Notes: generated by a model not told the origin, from the sequence alone. Counted from the first letter of the stretch, positions 17,751 through 26,483 are shown. The stretch: DNA of 40,432 nt from Belnapia mucosa (GCF_016775475.1 NZ_JAEUXJ010000026.1:1-40432); one strand, 5' to 3'. Made by a program: numbers and translations.

Positions 17751-18481
17751 ATGCTTAGATCCACGACGAGCGGAAGGTGGTCGGAGGCTAGACGCTCGAG
17801 CGGACCGCGGCGCACCTCGGCGCTCCGCGCCTCGACACCCACACTGAGGAAGACATGGTCGATGCGCAACAGCGGCCACCGTGACGGGAAAGTGGGGCGC
17901 GGCTTTTGCCCGGGAAGCATGCGTTGTGCGTCGCGCAGTTGTGCCGCAATGCGTCGATAGGCAACCGAACGCGGAACAGCGTTGAAATCCCCTAGCAGCA
18001 CCGCTGGCCGGCCGCGGCAGGTTGGGTGGCCAAGCCAAGCCTCCCCGAGCAGCGCCTCGACCTGCGCCAGCCGCTCTCGTGCTGCCAGGCCGAGATGTGT
18101 GTTTATCACCTGCAGCACACTACCGTCGCCAAGTTCCACTGCGACCCAGAGCGCTCCCCGCGGCTCCAGCATCGGTCGGTGCGCCAAGCCAGGCAGCGGT
18201 CCGGCCTTGATGAGACGCATGGGCAAAGCACTCAGGACTGCATCGCCATAGGCCTCCTCCTCGACCCGGAGCGCCGGATGGAAATGGAATTCCATTCCGA
18301 GCGCGCGCGCGATGCTGTGCGCCTGGTCCAGGCCGCCGGTACGGGCACGCCCAACATCGAGTTCCTGCAACGCCACGATGTCGGGTTGGGCCGCAGCGAT
18401 CACGGCGGCGATCCGTTCAGGTGAGAGCGTGCCATCCATGCCACGGCAGCTGTGCACATTGTAGGTCAGGATACGAGGCAT
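17735..18481 (-). CDS. endonuclease/exonuclease/phosphatase family protein
   Basis: A 248-residue EEP-fold protein. Motifs in order are ILTYNVHSCRGMDG, IVALQELDVGRARTGG (metal-binding Glu), VINTHLGLAARERLAQ, VLLGDFNAVPRSVAYR (Asp/Asn of the active site), LLRIDHVFLS and RLASDHLPLVVDL (final Asp-His). All catalytic boxes are present. Bacterial EEP proteins of this kind frequently neighbour PLD and TVP38 genes and may act on phosphodiesters or lipids; nuclease activity is not assured. The ATG at 18481 is chosen because the fold begins there. The open frame upstream runs into insertion-sequence DNA and has no family similarity. Confidence 0.85.
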   Translation of the reverse strand: MPRILTYNVHSCRGMDGTLSPERIAAVIAAAQPDIVALQELDVGRARTGGLDQAHSIARALGMEFHFHPALRVEEEAYGDAVLSALPMRLIKAGPLPGLAHRPMLEPRGALWVAVELGDGSVLQVINTHLGLAARERLAQVEALLGEAWLGHPTCRGRPAVLLGDFNAVPRSVAYRRIAAQLRDAQRMLPGQKPRPTFPSRWPLLRIDHVFLSVGVEARSAEVRRGPLERLASDHLPLVVDLSIRRQV

Positions 18482-18587
18482 GCTGTGACAATGCATACGA
18501 TCAGTGGTGGTAGCGATGTGATCCAGTACAAATCCGAAGAACCTCGCGGGCATTTGGCTAGCATAAGGGTCACTTCCGTCCGCGGCG

Positions 18588-18996
18588 CCAGCATAGTTAA
18601 GCGAGCCTGAGAGAGCTGGCGCGGCGCTACAGGGTAAACCCCAAGACGATTGCCAAATGGCGCAGGCGGACCTCGGTCGCCGATCTGCTGACCGGCCCGC
18701 GGGAGCCACGGTCCTCCACGCTGTCGGCCGAGGATGAGTCGGTCATCGTGGCCTTCCGGCGTCACACCCTGCTGCCGCTGGACGACTGCCTCTACACTCT
18801 GCAACCCACCGTGCCGCAGCTCACGCGCTCAGCCCTGTACCGCTGCCTTCGGCGCCACGGAATCTGCCGGCTGCCAGAGGTCGAGGACAACAAGCCAGCC
18901 AAGAAGGCGTTCAAGCCCTACCCCATCGGCTACTTCCACATCGACATCGCCGAGGTCAGCACGGAGGAAGGCAAGCTCCGTGTCTTCGTTGCCGCA
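18588..18996 (+). pseudogene. IS481-type transposase fragment, copy A
   Basis: The N-terminal part of a DDE transposase closely similar to the copy starting at 19601. It reads SLRELARRYRVNPKTIAKWR, then AFRRHTLLPLDDCLYTLQPT, YRCLRRHGICRLPEVEDNKP and YPIGYFHIDIAEVSTEEGKL. Relative to copy B it has a TAA (18598-18600) where copy B has a Gln codon, so the start region is already dead. It breaks off abruptly after FVAA at about 18996, where an IS3-type fragment on the opposite strand begins. The DDE core is lost. Not functional. Confidence 0.75.
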
Positions 18997-19440
18997 GCTT
19001 CTGGCCGTTGCGCGCCCGGTCCTCGACGGAACCGTAGGCCCAGACGTGATTGGACCTCTCAGGCCACAGCCGCACGCAGGAGCCGTCGTTCAACCACAGC
19101 CGCCCGCGCTTTGGTTGCCGGGCCGGGACCTTCAGTCCCTCCATCCGCCAGATCCGCTCCACCCTCTTGTGGTTGCAGGACCAACCCTCGGCCCTGAGGA
19201 GGGCCGTGATCCGCCGATAACCGTACTGCCCGTACTGCCGGGCCAGGCCGATAATACTCTCCCTCAGCGGCGCCTCGTCGTCGGTCACTCTGGGTGCTCT
19301 GCGCTGCACCGAGCGGTGCTGTCCCAGCACACGGCAGGCGAACCGCTTGGAGACGTCCTGCTCCGCCGTAACATGCTTGATGCAGGCTCGGCGACGGGCA
19401 GTGCTTACCAGTTTCCCGACGGTGCGGGGCAATGCCCCGC
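18990..19440 (-). pseudogene. IS3-family transposase OrfB fragment
   Basis: Minus-strand fragment of an IS3-group OrfB. It shows VSKRFACRVLGQHRSVQRR, ESIIGLARQYGQYGYRRITA, LLRAEGWSCNHKRVERIWR, MEGLKVPARQPKRGRLWL and the start of the integrase core, SNHVWAYGSVEDRARNG. It ends inside the first catalytic-Asp region at the junction with the IS481-type copy A, so the D-D-E triad is incomplete. The upstream frame (19440-19669) has no OrfB similarity, and no OrfA is seen. It sits tail-to-tail between two IS481-type copies. Confidence 0.72.
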
Positions 19441-19600
19441 ACCAGCCGGCCGTTCGGGGTGGTGGTGTTGATGGCTGCTCCCTCGCCGATGAGGATGCGC
19501 AGCCCCACGCCGCGCCCGGTCGCTCGTGCACGACAGTGACTAGATGTTTGGTGCCAAGGTTTGATGGTGCAGTCTTCCAGCCGGCGTGGAAGGACGCGCT

Positions 19601-20455
19601 ATGTGCCAGGTTCACCATGGGAGCGCAACAACGACAGCGGCGATCCGTCGAGCGATACAGCATAGTCAAGAGAGCCTGAGAGGGCTCGCCAAGCGCTACG
19701 GGATCAACCCCAAGACGGTCGCGAAGTGGAGGAGGCGGGCCTCCATCTCCGACCTGCGCACCGATCCTCAGGAGCCCAGGTCAACGGTCCTGTCGGCCGA
19801 GGATAAGGCCGTTGTGGTTGCCTTCCGCCGTCACACGCTGTTGCCGCTCGACGACTGCCTCTACGCCCTCCAGCCCAGCATGCCGCACCTTACCTGCTCC
19901 AGCCTGCACCGCTGCCTCCAGCGCCATGGCATCAGCCGGCTGCCGGACACCGAGGGCGACAAGCCGAGCCGCTCCAAGTTCAAGCGCTACCCCATCGGCA
20001 CCTTCCACATCGACATCGCCGAGGTCCGGACCGAGCAGGGCAAGCTCCACCTCTTCGTTGCCACCACAGGACTTCGAAGTTCGTCTTCGCCGAGTTGCAC
20101 GAGAAGGCCACGCGCCGTGTCGCCAGCAACTTTCTCCGAGCGCTCGCCGCGGCGGTTCCATACAAGATCCACACCGTGCTCACCGACAACGGCACGCACT
20201 TCACTGAGCCCACAGGAGATGGCTGAACGCCCGAAGACATCCGGCAAATGATGGCCCGCAACGAGCCGTTCCTTTGCCACGCCTTCGAGTTCGCCTGCGC
20301 CGAGCTCAGCATCGAGCACAGGCTCACCAAGCCTCGACACCCCTGGACCAATGGTCAGGTCGAGCGCATGAACCGAACCATCAAAGATGCCACCGTCAAG
20401 CGGTTCTACTACGAGAGCCATCAGCAGCTCCGCCAGAACCTCGCCGCCTCGGCCT
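19601..20455 (+). pseudogene. IS481-type transposase, copy B, disrupted
   Basis: An almost complete IS481-type transposase. From the ATG at 19601 (MCQVHHGSATTTAAIRRAIQ) it carries an HTH-like region SLRGLAKRYGINPKTVAKWR, then the HTLLPLDDCLYALQ block. A frameshift near 20065 moves to SKFVFAELHEKA and YKIHTVLTDNGTHF (second catalytic Asp). An in-frame TGA near 20223 replaces a Trp expected in the GDSWTPEDI-like motif. The last part reads IEHRLTKPRHPWTNGQVERM, with the catalytic Glu. The C-terminal end after about 20455 is replaced by a tyrosine-recombinase fragment. At least two lesions plus truncation. Confidence 0.78.
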
Positions 20456-20457
20456 GC

Positions 20458-20763
20458 GACTATGGGCCGGTGTTCCGCAAGGTCGACCGCTAGGGCAACA
20501 TCGAGCATGCCCGACTCAGTGGCGAGGCGGTCCGCACCATCCTCGCTGGCCGGGCCAAGGCGGCGGGGATCACGGTGCCCAGCACGGAGCGGCTGTCGCC
20601 GCACGGGCTGCGGGCGGGGTTCGTGACCGAGGCCTACATGGCCGGCGCCCGGGATGAGCAGGTGATGGACCATACCCGCCACCGCGACCTCAAGACCATG
20701 CGCGGCTATGTCCGCCGGGCCAAGCTGGTCACCGAGAGCGCCAGCAAGCTGCTCGACCTGTGA
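20458..20763 (+). pseudogene. tyrosine recombinase (site-specific integrase), C-terminal fragment
   Basis: The catalytic C-terminal end of a phage-type integrase fused to IS481 wreckage. It reads GPVFRKVDR, an in-frame TAG (20491-20493) where a Trp is likely, GNIEHARLSGEAV, then the box II motif LSPHGLRAGFVTEAYMAG with His and Arg. It ends with VMDHTRHRDLKTMRGYVRRA, carrying the His and the nucleophilic Tyr. The N-terminal and core-binding domains and the first catalytic Arg are missing. The stop codon overlaps the GTG start of the next gene, showing that the integrase was originally the first gene of a coupled operon. Confidence 0.72.
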
Positions 20764-21422
20764 CAGGGGTCCGGGCGGCGAGGAGGCTGCCGAAGTCGGC
20801 CGGCGGGGCAGGGGAGGGGGCTGCAGCCTCGCCGGTCGAGGTGCTGGCGCTGGCGCAGACCGACTGGCTCTACCACCACCTCCGGGTCGCCGGGGACCCG
20901 GCCGAGGTCGCGGCCTTTCGCCAAGCCGCGGCCGGGGCTGGAATCATCCCCTGGCAGCACAGCCTCGGGCGGGCCGAGGAGGACTGGTTCCACCTGCTGG
21001 TCGCGCCCCCGCCGCCGCTGCAGCGCAGCCTCAGCCTCGAGGGCGCCCGCATCCTCGCCGGCCAGCTGCGGGTGGCGGCCGAGGAGCGGCTGCGGCTGGT
21101 GGCCGAGCGCTCGGGCGAGAGCCGGGCCTGCCCGCTCGACCTGCACCGGCTGCTGCCGGTGCCGGAGGCGGTGCTCCGGCTCGGGCCGGAGCATCCCGAG
21201 GCGCGGGCCTGGCTGTGGTCCCACTGGGGCACGACCGAGGCGCTGCGGCATGTGGTCGAGCTGCCGGTCCCGAAGCGCGGCCAGCCGCCCAGGCGCGACC
21301 CCGGCCTGCTCTGGCTGGGCTTCTGGTCGGCCGATTGGACACCCTGGGCGGCGATCCGGCAGTTGCGCAAGCGCTGGCCAGGGCTGCGGCTCGCGGTGCA
21401 GCCGCGCTACGATGACCCCTAA
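20760..21422 (+). CDS. unknown protein between integrase and ScpA-like gene
   Basis: A 220-residue protein I do not recognise. It is translationally coupled on both sides: its GTG overlaps the integrase stop (GTGA), and its end overlaps the ScpA-like start by 11 bases. Visible features are a Trp-rich composition (TDWLYHHL, WQHSLGRAEEDWFHLLV, WLWSHWGTTEAL, LGFWSADWTPW), no signal peptide, no membrane helices and no zinc-type cysteine cluster. The WLWSHWGTTEALRHVV segment near residues 150-165 is the most motif-like. Codon use resembles its neighbours. Given its place it may assist the recombinase or the ScpA-like protein, but that is guesswork from position. Confidence 0.65.
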   Translation: MTGVRAARRLPKSAGGAGEGAAASPVEVLALAQTDWLYHHLRVAGDPAEVAAFRQAAAGAGIIPWQHSLGRAEEDWFHLLVAPPPPLQRSLSLEGARILAGQLRVAAEERLRLVAERSGESRACPLDLHRLLPVPEAVLRLGPEHPEARAWLWSHWGTTEALRHVVELPVPKRGQPPRRDPGLLWLGFWSADWTPWAAIRQLRKRWPGLRLAVQPRYDDP

Positions 21423-22236
21423 GGCCGACAGCGACGAGGCCTTCCTGGATGCCGCCACGGCCGCGGTCGGCAACAGCGGGGCGCCGGCGCTGCGGCTGGG
21501 GGCCTATGAGGGCCCGCTTGACCTGCTGCTGGAGCTGGCCCGGGCGCAGCGGGTCGACCTAGCGCAGATCTCGGTCGCCACCCTGGCCGAGCAGTTCGAA
21601 GCGGTGGTCACGGCGGCGATCGACCAGCGGCGGGTGCCGCTGCCGCGGCTGGCGGACTGGCTGATCATGGCGGCGTGGCTGACGCTACTGCGCTCGCGCC
21701 TGCTGCTGCCGGCCGCGGCGGCGGAGAGCGCCGAGGCCGAGCGCGAGGCGCAGGGGCTGCGCCGCAAGCTGGCCGATCGGGAATGGGCGTCGCGGCTCGC
21801 GGACTGGCTGGAGCGGCGGCCGCAGCTGGGGCGGCAGGTCTTTGCCCGAGGGGAGGCAGACCAAACTGCCACCGTCGGCGCGGTGCCGCTGGCGGACACG
21901 GCGGAGCTGCTGCGGGCCTGCTCGCGGCTACTGGTGCTGCCACACTGGGACCGGGTGTATCGGCCGCGGCCGCCCACGCTATGGCGGGCGCCGGATGCGC
22001 TGGAGCGGATATGCCAGCTGCTGCCGACGGTGGGAGAGGGGGCAGACCTCACTAGCTTCCTGCCGCCGCCGTCCGAGGCGCGGGTCCAGTCGCCGCTGCA
22101 GCGGCGAGCGGCGCTGGCGACAACGCTGATGGCAGGGCTCGAGCTCAGCTGGGATGGAATCGTAGCGTTCGCTCGGGATAAAGCATTTGGCGAAATCCGA
22201 CTGCGACTGAATGGCGAGGCTGTCGTTCTGGAATGA
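21412..22236 (+). CDS. ScpA-like segregation/condensation protein
   Basis: A 274-residue kleisin-like protein of the ScpA family. The N-terminal hallmark AYEGPLDLLLELARAQRVDL is followed by ISVATLAEQFEAVV and ADWLIMAAWLTLLRSRLLLP, equivalent to the SMC-binding helices. The C-terminal winged-helix part (about residues 225-274, with LQRRAALATTLMAGLELSW) is shorter than usual. Chromosomal ScpA works with ScpB and SMC, but this one is coupled to a recombinase and an unknown gene, and no scpB or smc follows; alanine dehydrogenase comes next. It is therefore probably an accessory paralogue carried by a mobile module whose ScpB end was lost. The ATG at 21412 lies inside the previous gene. Confidence 0.8.
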   Translation: MTPKADSDEAFLDAATAAVGNSGAPALRLGAYEGPLDLLLELARAQRVDLAQISVATLAEQFEAVVTAAIDQRRVPLPRLADWLIMAAWLTLLRSRLLLPAAAAESAEAEREAQGLRRKLADREWASRLADWLERRPQLGRQVFARGEADQTATVGAVPLADTAELLRACSRLLVLPHWDRVYRPRPPTLWRAPDALERICQLLPTVGEGADLTSFLPPPSEARVQSPLQRRAALATTLMAGLELSWDGIVAFARDKAFGEIRLRLNGEAVVLE

Positions 22237-22366
22237 GCAATCGCGAACAAAGGTCACGATTCGGGTCCTTGCGGATAGTGCTGACCGCACACCTACCGAT
22301 GCTTATGATTTCAGGGCAAGCTCCCGATGCGGAAACGCCAGCACCACAAGAAAGCCGGAGCACGCC

Positions 22367-23485
22367 ATGCAGATTGGTGTCCCCAAGGAAGTGAAAGTCC
22401 ACGAATATCGCGTTGGCTTGGTCCCCGCCTCGGTGCGGGAACTGGTGCAGCGCGGCCATCACGTCTTGGTCGAAACCGGTGCCGGCGCAGGCATCGGCTT
22501 TCTCGACGCAGCCTATGCCGCCGCCGGTGCCAGCATCGCGCCGAGCGCTGCTGAGGTCTTCGCCGCGGCTGATCTCGTGGTCAAGGTGAAGGAACCGCAG
22601 CCGGCTGAATGGGCGCAACTCCGCCGTGGTCAGATGCTGTTCACCTACCTGCATCTCGCACCCGATCGCGAGCAGACCGAGGGCTTGCTGACAAGCGGCT
22701 GCACCGCCATCGCCTATGAAACCGTAACTGACACAACGGGCGCCCTACCGCTGCTGGCGCCGATGAGCGAGGTGGCCGGCCGCATGGCTATCCAGGTCGG
22801 CGCCCGTTGCCTGGAGAAGGAAGCAGGCGGCGCCGGCATCCTGCTCTCGGGTGTACCCGGAGTACCGCCCGGACGTATTGTCGTGCTCGGCGGCGGTGTC
22901 GTCGGCTCGAACGCTGCACGAATCGCCGCCGGAATGCGAGCCCAGGTCACGGTGCTGGATCGCAACCCGCGGGTACTCGATGCACTGGACCGGGAATTCG
23001 CTGGCCGTGTCGCCACCGTCTTCGCAACGGCGGAGGCAGTGGAACAGGCGGTGACCGAGGCCGATCTGATCGTTGGCGCCGTGCTGATCCCTGGCGCTGC
23101 GGCGCCCCGATTGGTGAGCCGCGCTATGGTCGCCGCAATGCGACCCGGGAGCGTGTTGGTCGATGTGGCGATTGATCAGGGTGGCTGCTTCGAGACCTCC
23201 CGCCCCACAACCCATGCTGAGCCGACCTATGTGGTGGATGGCGTGGTACATTACTGCGTCACCAATATGCCGGGCGCGGTGGCCAGAACCAGCGCTGTCG
23301 CGCTGAACAACGCGACACTGCCCTTCGTCCTGCAACTGGCTGATAAGGGCTTCCCACACGCTCTGAAAGAGAATGCAAATCTCGCGCAAGGGCTGAACAT
23401 CCATGCGGGGCATGTTGTCCACCCTGCGGTGGCGGAGGCGCGCGGGCTGACCGCTCTGCCGTTGTCAGAGGCGCTAAGCGGCTAG
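22367..23485 (+). CDS. ald: alanine dehydrogenase
   Basis: A 372-residue NAD-dependent L-alanine dehydrogenase, which interconverts L-alanine with pyruvate and ammonia. It has MQIGVPKEVKVHEYRVGLVP (substrate domain start), VKVKEPQPAEW with the catalytic Lys, FTYLHLAPD with the catalytic His, the dinucleotide motif VVLGGGVVGSNAARIA, VDVAIDQGGCFETSRPTTH and YCVTNMPGAVARTSAVALNN. Length and all motifs are standard. The ATG at 22367 is chosen by family start, with GGAG upstream; the frame is open further up without similarity. The next gene, a lactate-permease-type transporter, begins 101 bases downstream on the same strand, so a link to pyruvate/lactate/alanine use is plausible. Confidence 0.95.
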   Translation: MQIGVPKEVKVHEYRVGLVPASVRELVQRGHHVLVETGAGAGIGFLDAAYAAAGASIAPSAAEVFAAADLVVKVKEPQPAEWAQLRRGQMLFTYLHLAPDREQTEGLLTSGCTAIAYETVTDTTGALPLLAPMSEVAGRMAIQVGARCLEKEAGGAGILLSGVPGVPPGRIVVLGGGVVGSNAARIAAGMRAQVTVLDRNPRVLDALDREFAGRVATVFATAEAVEQAVTEADLIVGAVLIPGAAAPRLVSRAMVAAMRPGSVLVDVAIDQGGCFETSRPTTHAEPTYVVDGVVHYCVTNMPGAVARTSAVALNNATLPFVLQLADKGFPHALKENANLAQGLNIHAGHVVHPAVAEARGLTALPLSEALSG

Positions 23486-23586
23486 CGCTGCGGCACACTT
23501 CTGAATTGAGCGCGGCATTAGGAACCGCTGCAAGCTGGGGCGGCATCCTGCTTGGATGGGCTTGACCGTGGCGCTGCGGGCAGGCG

Positions 23587-25065
23587 ATGGGAAGGCAGGG
23601 TGTGATTTATTTCGTATGGACGCTGCCAGCACTGCTTGTCATCGCTGCCATTGCAAGCGGCCAGATTGGCGTGCTCGCCGCATCAGCCATCGGCTTGGCC
23701 TCCGCGCTTGTGGTCGCTTTTGCAGCGGCCCCGCATAGCTTCCAGCTTGCGGAGGCCGCTGTCTCGCTCGCACGAGGTGTCTGGATCGGTTGGATCATTG
23801 TCCCTTACATCGTAGGGGGGCTTTTGTTCTGGCAAATCGCGATGCGAACCGGCGATGCCGGCACGCCCACTGCGATGCCCATGCCGAATGCCCGCGCCGG
23901 GCGGCGACTCCTTTTCATGGCCTGCTTTCTGATAGGCCCTTTCGCGGAATCGGCTACCGGCTTCGGCGTCGGCATCATCGGCACCATGGCGCTGGTGCGC
24001 CGACTGCAGATCAAGCCGATCCAGCTTCTCGTTTTTTCCCTCATCAGCCAGACCATGATCCTATGGGGTGCCATGGGCAGCGGTGCGATCATCGCTGCCG
24101 CCTTGGCCCGCACGAACCCGACTGCGCTTGCCGTTCATGCCAGCATCCTGGTTGTCGGATTCAATATTGCATGGCTGGTGCTCTACTGGCGCCTGGCCGA
24201 CCGAGCCGGCTTCGCCCTAGGCCCTCGAGAGCGGCTGAGCGAAGCCCTGTGGCTTGGAACCAGCTTGGCCCTCGTGGTCGCCGCGACGGCCGTGCTTGGT
24301 CCCGAAACGGCAATGCTCGCCGCCTACGGTCCAGTGATCGCATTACGCTACTTGGTGGACGAGCGCCCAGATCGCCGGACCCTCGGTCAGATGTTCCGTC
24401 GGATGCTTCCCTTCGGCCTCCTGATCGCCTGGCTAGGTGCTACCCGTCTGGTCGCGCCGCTTGAAGGCTTTCTGCTGCACGCAGGACGCCTGCACCCTTT
24501 CGCCGGCGCGCCGGCTTGGGCGCCCCTTTTCCATGCCGGGACTTGGCTCCTCGTTGCGGCAGTCCTTACGGGCCTGTTGCGTGGTCACGCCCGAGCCTTC
24601 CCGGTGGAACTGAGGGCAGCCTGGACAACCGGGCGCCTCGCCATCCTCAGCATCTTCACCTTCTCCGCCATGGCGGAGGTGCTGTCCGGCTCAGGTATCG
24701 CCACTGGCCTCGCCCAGGGCCTTTTCCAGACATTCGGTCGTGCGGCAGTGGTGGTGATGCCGATTCTCTCAGCGGTCTATGGCGTATTGGCCAACAGCAG
24801 CAACGGCCCCAACGGGCTTTTTATGGCGGCGCAGGTGAGCTTGGCGACGGAAGCCGGCCTCAACCTCGCCGCGGCAGTCGCGCTGCAGCACGTCGCGGCC
24901 TTTTCGCTCAACATTGTCTCGCCCGTACGCATGTCCATCGCCTGTAGCCTTGCTGGCACCCCGGGCCACGAGCGCGATGCTTACCGCGCCATGCTGCCAT
25001 TCGCCGTGGCCGCGGTCGCTCTCCTTCTTGTTGCGGCAATCTTGGTTGCCTCAGGCCGAGTATGA
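23587..25065 (+). CDS. L-lactate permease family transporter
   Basis: A 492-residue polytopic permease of the LctP (L-lactate permease) family, with about 12-14 hydrophobic segments. The family signature near residues 115-130 is LIGPFAESATGFGVGIIGTM. Others are LISQTMILWGAMGSGAIIAA and, near the C terminus, ANSSNGPNGLFMAAQVSLA and AAFSLNIVSPVRMSIA. It is slightly shorter than E. coli LldP (about 550 residues). It is expected in the inner membrane importing lactate, glycolate or a related 2-hydroxy acid by proton symport. It follows ald closely. An upstream TGA-separated region gives no better start than the ATG at 23587. Confidence 0.88.
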   Translation: MGRQGVIYFVWTLPALLVIAAIASGQIGVLAASAIGLASALVVAFAAAPHSFQLAEAAVSLARGVWIGWIIVPYIVGGLLFWQIAMRTGDAGTPTAMPMPNARAGRRLLFMACFLIGPFAESATGFGVGIIGTMALVRRLQIKPIQLLVFSLISQTMILWGAMGSGAIIAAALARTNPTALAVHASILVVGFNIAWLVLYWRLADRAGFALGPRERLSEALWLGTSLALVVAATAVLGPETAMLAAYGPVIALRYLVDERPDRRTLGQMFRRMLPFGLLIAWLGATRLVAPLEGFLLHAGRLHPFAGAPAWAPLFHAGTWLLVAAVLTGLLRGHARAFPVELRAAWTTGRLAILSIFTFSAMAEVLSGSGIATGLAQGLFQTFGRAAVVVMPILSAVYGVLANSSNGPNGLFMAAQVSLATEAGLNLAAAVALQHVAAFSLNIVSPVRMSIACSLAGTPGHERDAYRAMLPFAVAAVALLLVAAILVASGRV

Positions 25066-25109
25066 CGTCACTCAGGCCAAAGGCTCCGGCGGTCTGATGG
25101 GCACCGCAA

Positions 25110-25140
25110 GTGGCACCCGCTGTCGCAACTTCTGTGCCAC
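25110..25140. repeat. inverted repeat GTGGCAC/GTGCCAC
   Basis: GTGGCAC at 25110-25116 is complementary to GTGCCAC at 25134-25140, giving a 7-base stem with a 17-base loop, 45 bases after the permease stop. There is no following U-run. It could be a weak terminator, or part of the end of the IS66 remnant that begins about 100 bases later. Confidence 0.25.
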
Positions 25141-25329
25141 CTCAGATGATTGAAGCGTTACCTCCTCCACCACCATGAGACGATCTCGACCTGTCGGAGG
25201 GGTTCTCTCAGTGCTCGCGCCAAACCTGGCGGCGTGAGGTGAAAGCCAGATTCAGGTTATGCTGCGTCGAGAATGGCGAGCGCGCTGGTAGCACGACGGA
25301 GGTGGGGCAGGCGACGGCGGCCGGAGGAC

Positions 25330-25560
25330 AAGCTGCGGGGCCGAGCTGGACGAGCCCGGCGCGAAGTTCGCCGAGGTGGCGCGTCGGCACAGGTGAGCCG
25401 CGGGCTCTTGTGGCAGTGGCGGGATGCGCAGCGGCGCGGGACGCTGGTGGCCGACGAGCCGGTTTTCGTGCCGCTACGCGTCGTGCCGGAGCTGCCCCCA
25501 CCCGAACCGCAGCCGGAGACGGCGAGGATACCGTCTGCCGAGCTGGGCGCCGAGGCATTG
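25330..25560 (+). pseudogene. IS66-type TnpA (accessory) remnant
   Basis: Pieces of the IS66 accessory protein TnpA in shifted frames. One frame gives EPGAKFAEVARRHR (the helix-turn-helix region), and after a frameshift near 25395 another gives VSRGLLWQWRDAQRRGTLVA and FVPLRVVPE, a typical TnpA middle and end. It runs directly into TnpC. The tnpB (IS66 Orf2) gene that normally separates the two is absent, so a deletion has fused the ends. Confidence 0.65.
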
Positions 25561-26482
25561 AGGCACTCCGCGCCGCGCTGGCCGCGGAGCGCGAGGCGCG
25601 CATCGCGGCCGAGACCCGCGCCACCGACGCGGAGGCGCGTGTGACCGGCGTCGAGGCGACCATCGCCCACCTGAAGCTCGTCATCGCCAAGCTCCGCCGC
25701 GACAAGTTCGGCGCCTCCTCCGGGCGTAGCCGCAAGCTGCTCGACCAGCTCGAGCTGGAGCTGGGCGAGCTCGTCGCCGCGGCGGCGGAGGCCGCCGCCA
25801 AGGCCGACATGGCGGAGAGCGGGGCGGCGCCCCGTCCCGAGGCGCCGCCCCGCCGCAAGCCGTTCCGCGGGCCCTTGCCTGCCCACTTGCCGCGGCAGCG
25901 GGTGGTGCTCCCCGCGCCCTCCGCCTGCCCTGCTGCGGGGGCAAGCTCTCCAAGCTGGGCGAGGACATCACCGAAACCCTGGAGGTGGTGCCCCGGCAGT
26001 GGAAGGTGATCCAGACCGTGCGGGAGCGGTTCTCCTGCCGCGCCTGCGAGAGGGTCACTCAGCCGCTCGCACCGTTCCACCCGATCGCGCGTGGCCGGGC
26101 AGGGCCGAACCTGCTGGCGACCGTCCTCGAAGCGAAGTTCGGCCAGCACCTGCCGCTCAACCGCCAGAGCAAGACCTACGGCCGGGAGGGGGTGTAGCTG
26201 GGCGTCTCGACCCTCGCCGACTGGGTCGGCCCTCGGTGGCGGCGCTGGCGCCCCTGCACGCCTTGATCGAGGCCCGTGTCCGGGCGGCCGCGCGGCTGCA
26301 TGGCGACGACACCACCGTCCCGCTGCTCGCCCGCGGCAAGACGGTCACGGCTCGGCTCTGGACCTACGTATGCGACGACCGTCCCTTTGCCGGACCAGCC
26401 CCGCCTGCAGCCCTGTTCTACTTCTCGCGCGACAGGACGGCCGAGCATCCGAGGCGGCCTGCTGGGCTCACTTCCGCCGCAA
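25551..26482 (+). pseudogene. IS66-type transposase (TnpC), disrupted
   Basis: Most of an IS66 transposase split over several frames. The coiled-coil N terminus has EALRAALAAEREARIAAETR and the LKLVIAKLRRDKFGASSGRS motif. The zinc-binding part follows in another frame, with QWKVIQTVRERFSCRACERV, then GPNLLATVLEAKFGQHLPLN. A TAG (26197) interrupts YGREGV-stop-LGVSTLADWVG. Another frame gives RLHGDDTTVPLLARGKTVTA, the first catalytic Asp region, then YVCDDRPF and FYFSRDRTAEHP, then CWAHFRRK. The remaining C-terminal catalytic region is missing. It ends by fusing to a small ORF at about 26482. Confidence 0.75.
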
Positions 26483-26483
26483 G

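Larger units (their letters stand above)
18588..20455. mobile_element. composite of two IS481-type remnants flanking an IS3 fragment
   Basis: Two diverged copies of the same IS481-type transposase lie in direct orientation, with an inverted IS3-type OrfB piece between them. Copy A stops where the IS3 piece begins, and copy B resumes from its own start codon. No intact terminal inverted repeats or target duplications could be identified by eye. The arrangement suggests successive insertions followed by deletion or recombination. Confidence 0.6.

Noticed and set aside
14627..20225. TGA recoded as Trp or selenocysteine, because two genes have TGA where Trp is expected (14627 and about 20223).
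   Set aside because: Intact neighbours such as paoA, paoB and paoC end at TGA, the oxalate decarboxylase TGA replaces a non-Trp position, and the same region also shows TAG lesions and frameshifts. Ordinary TGG-to-TGA decay explains it.
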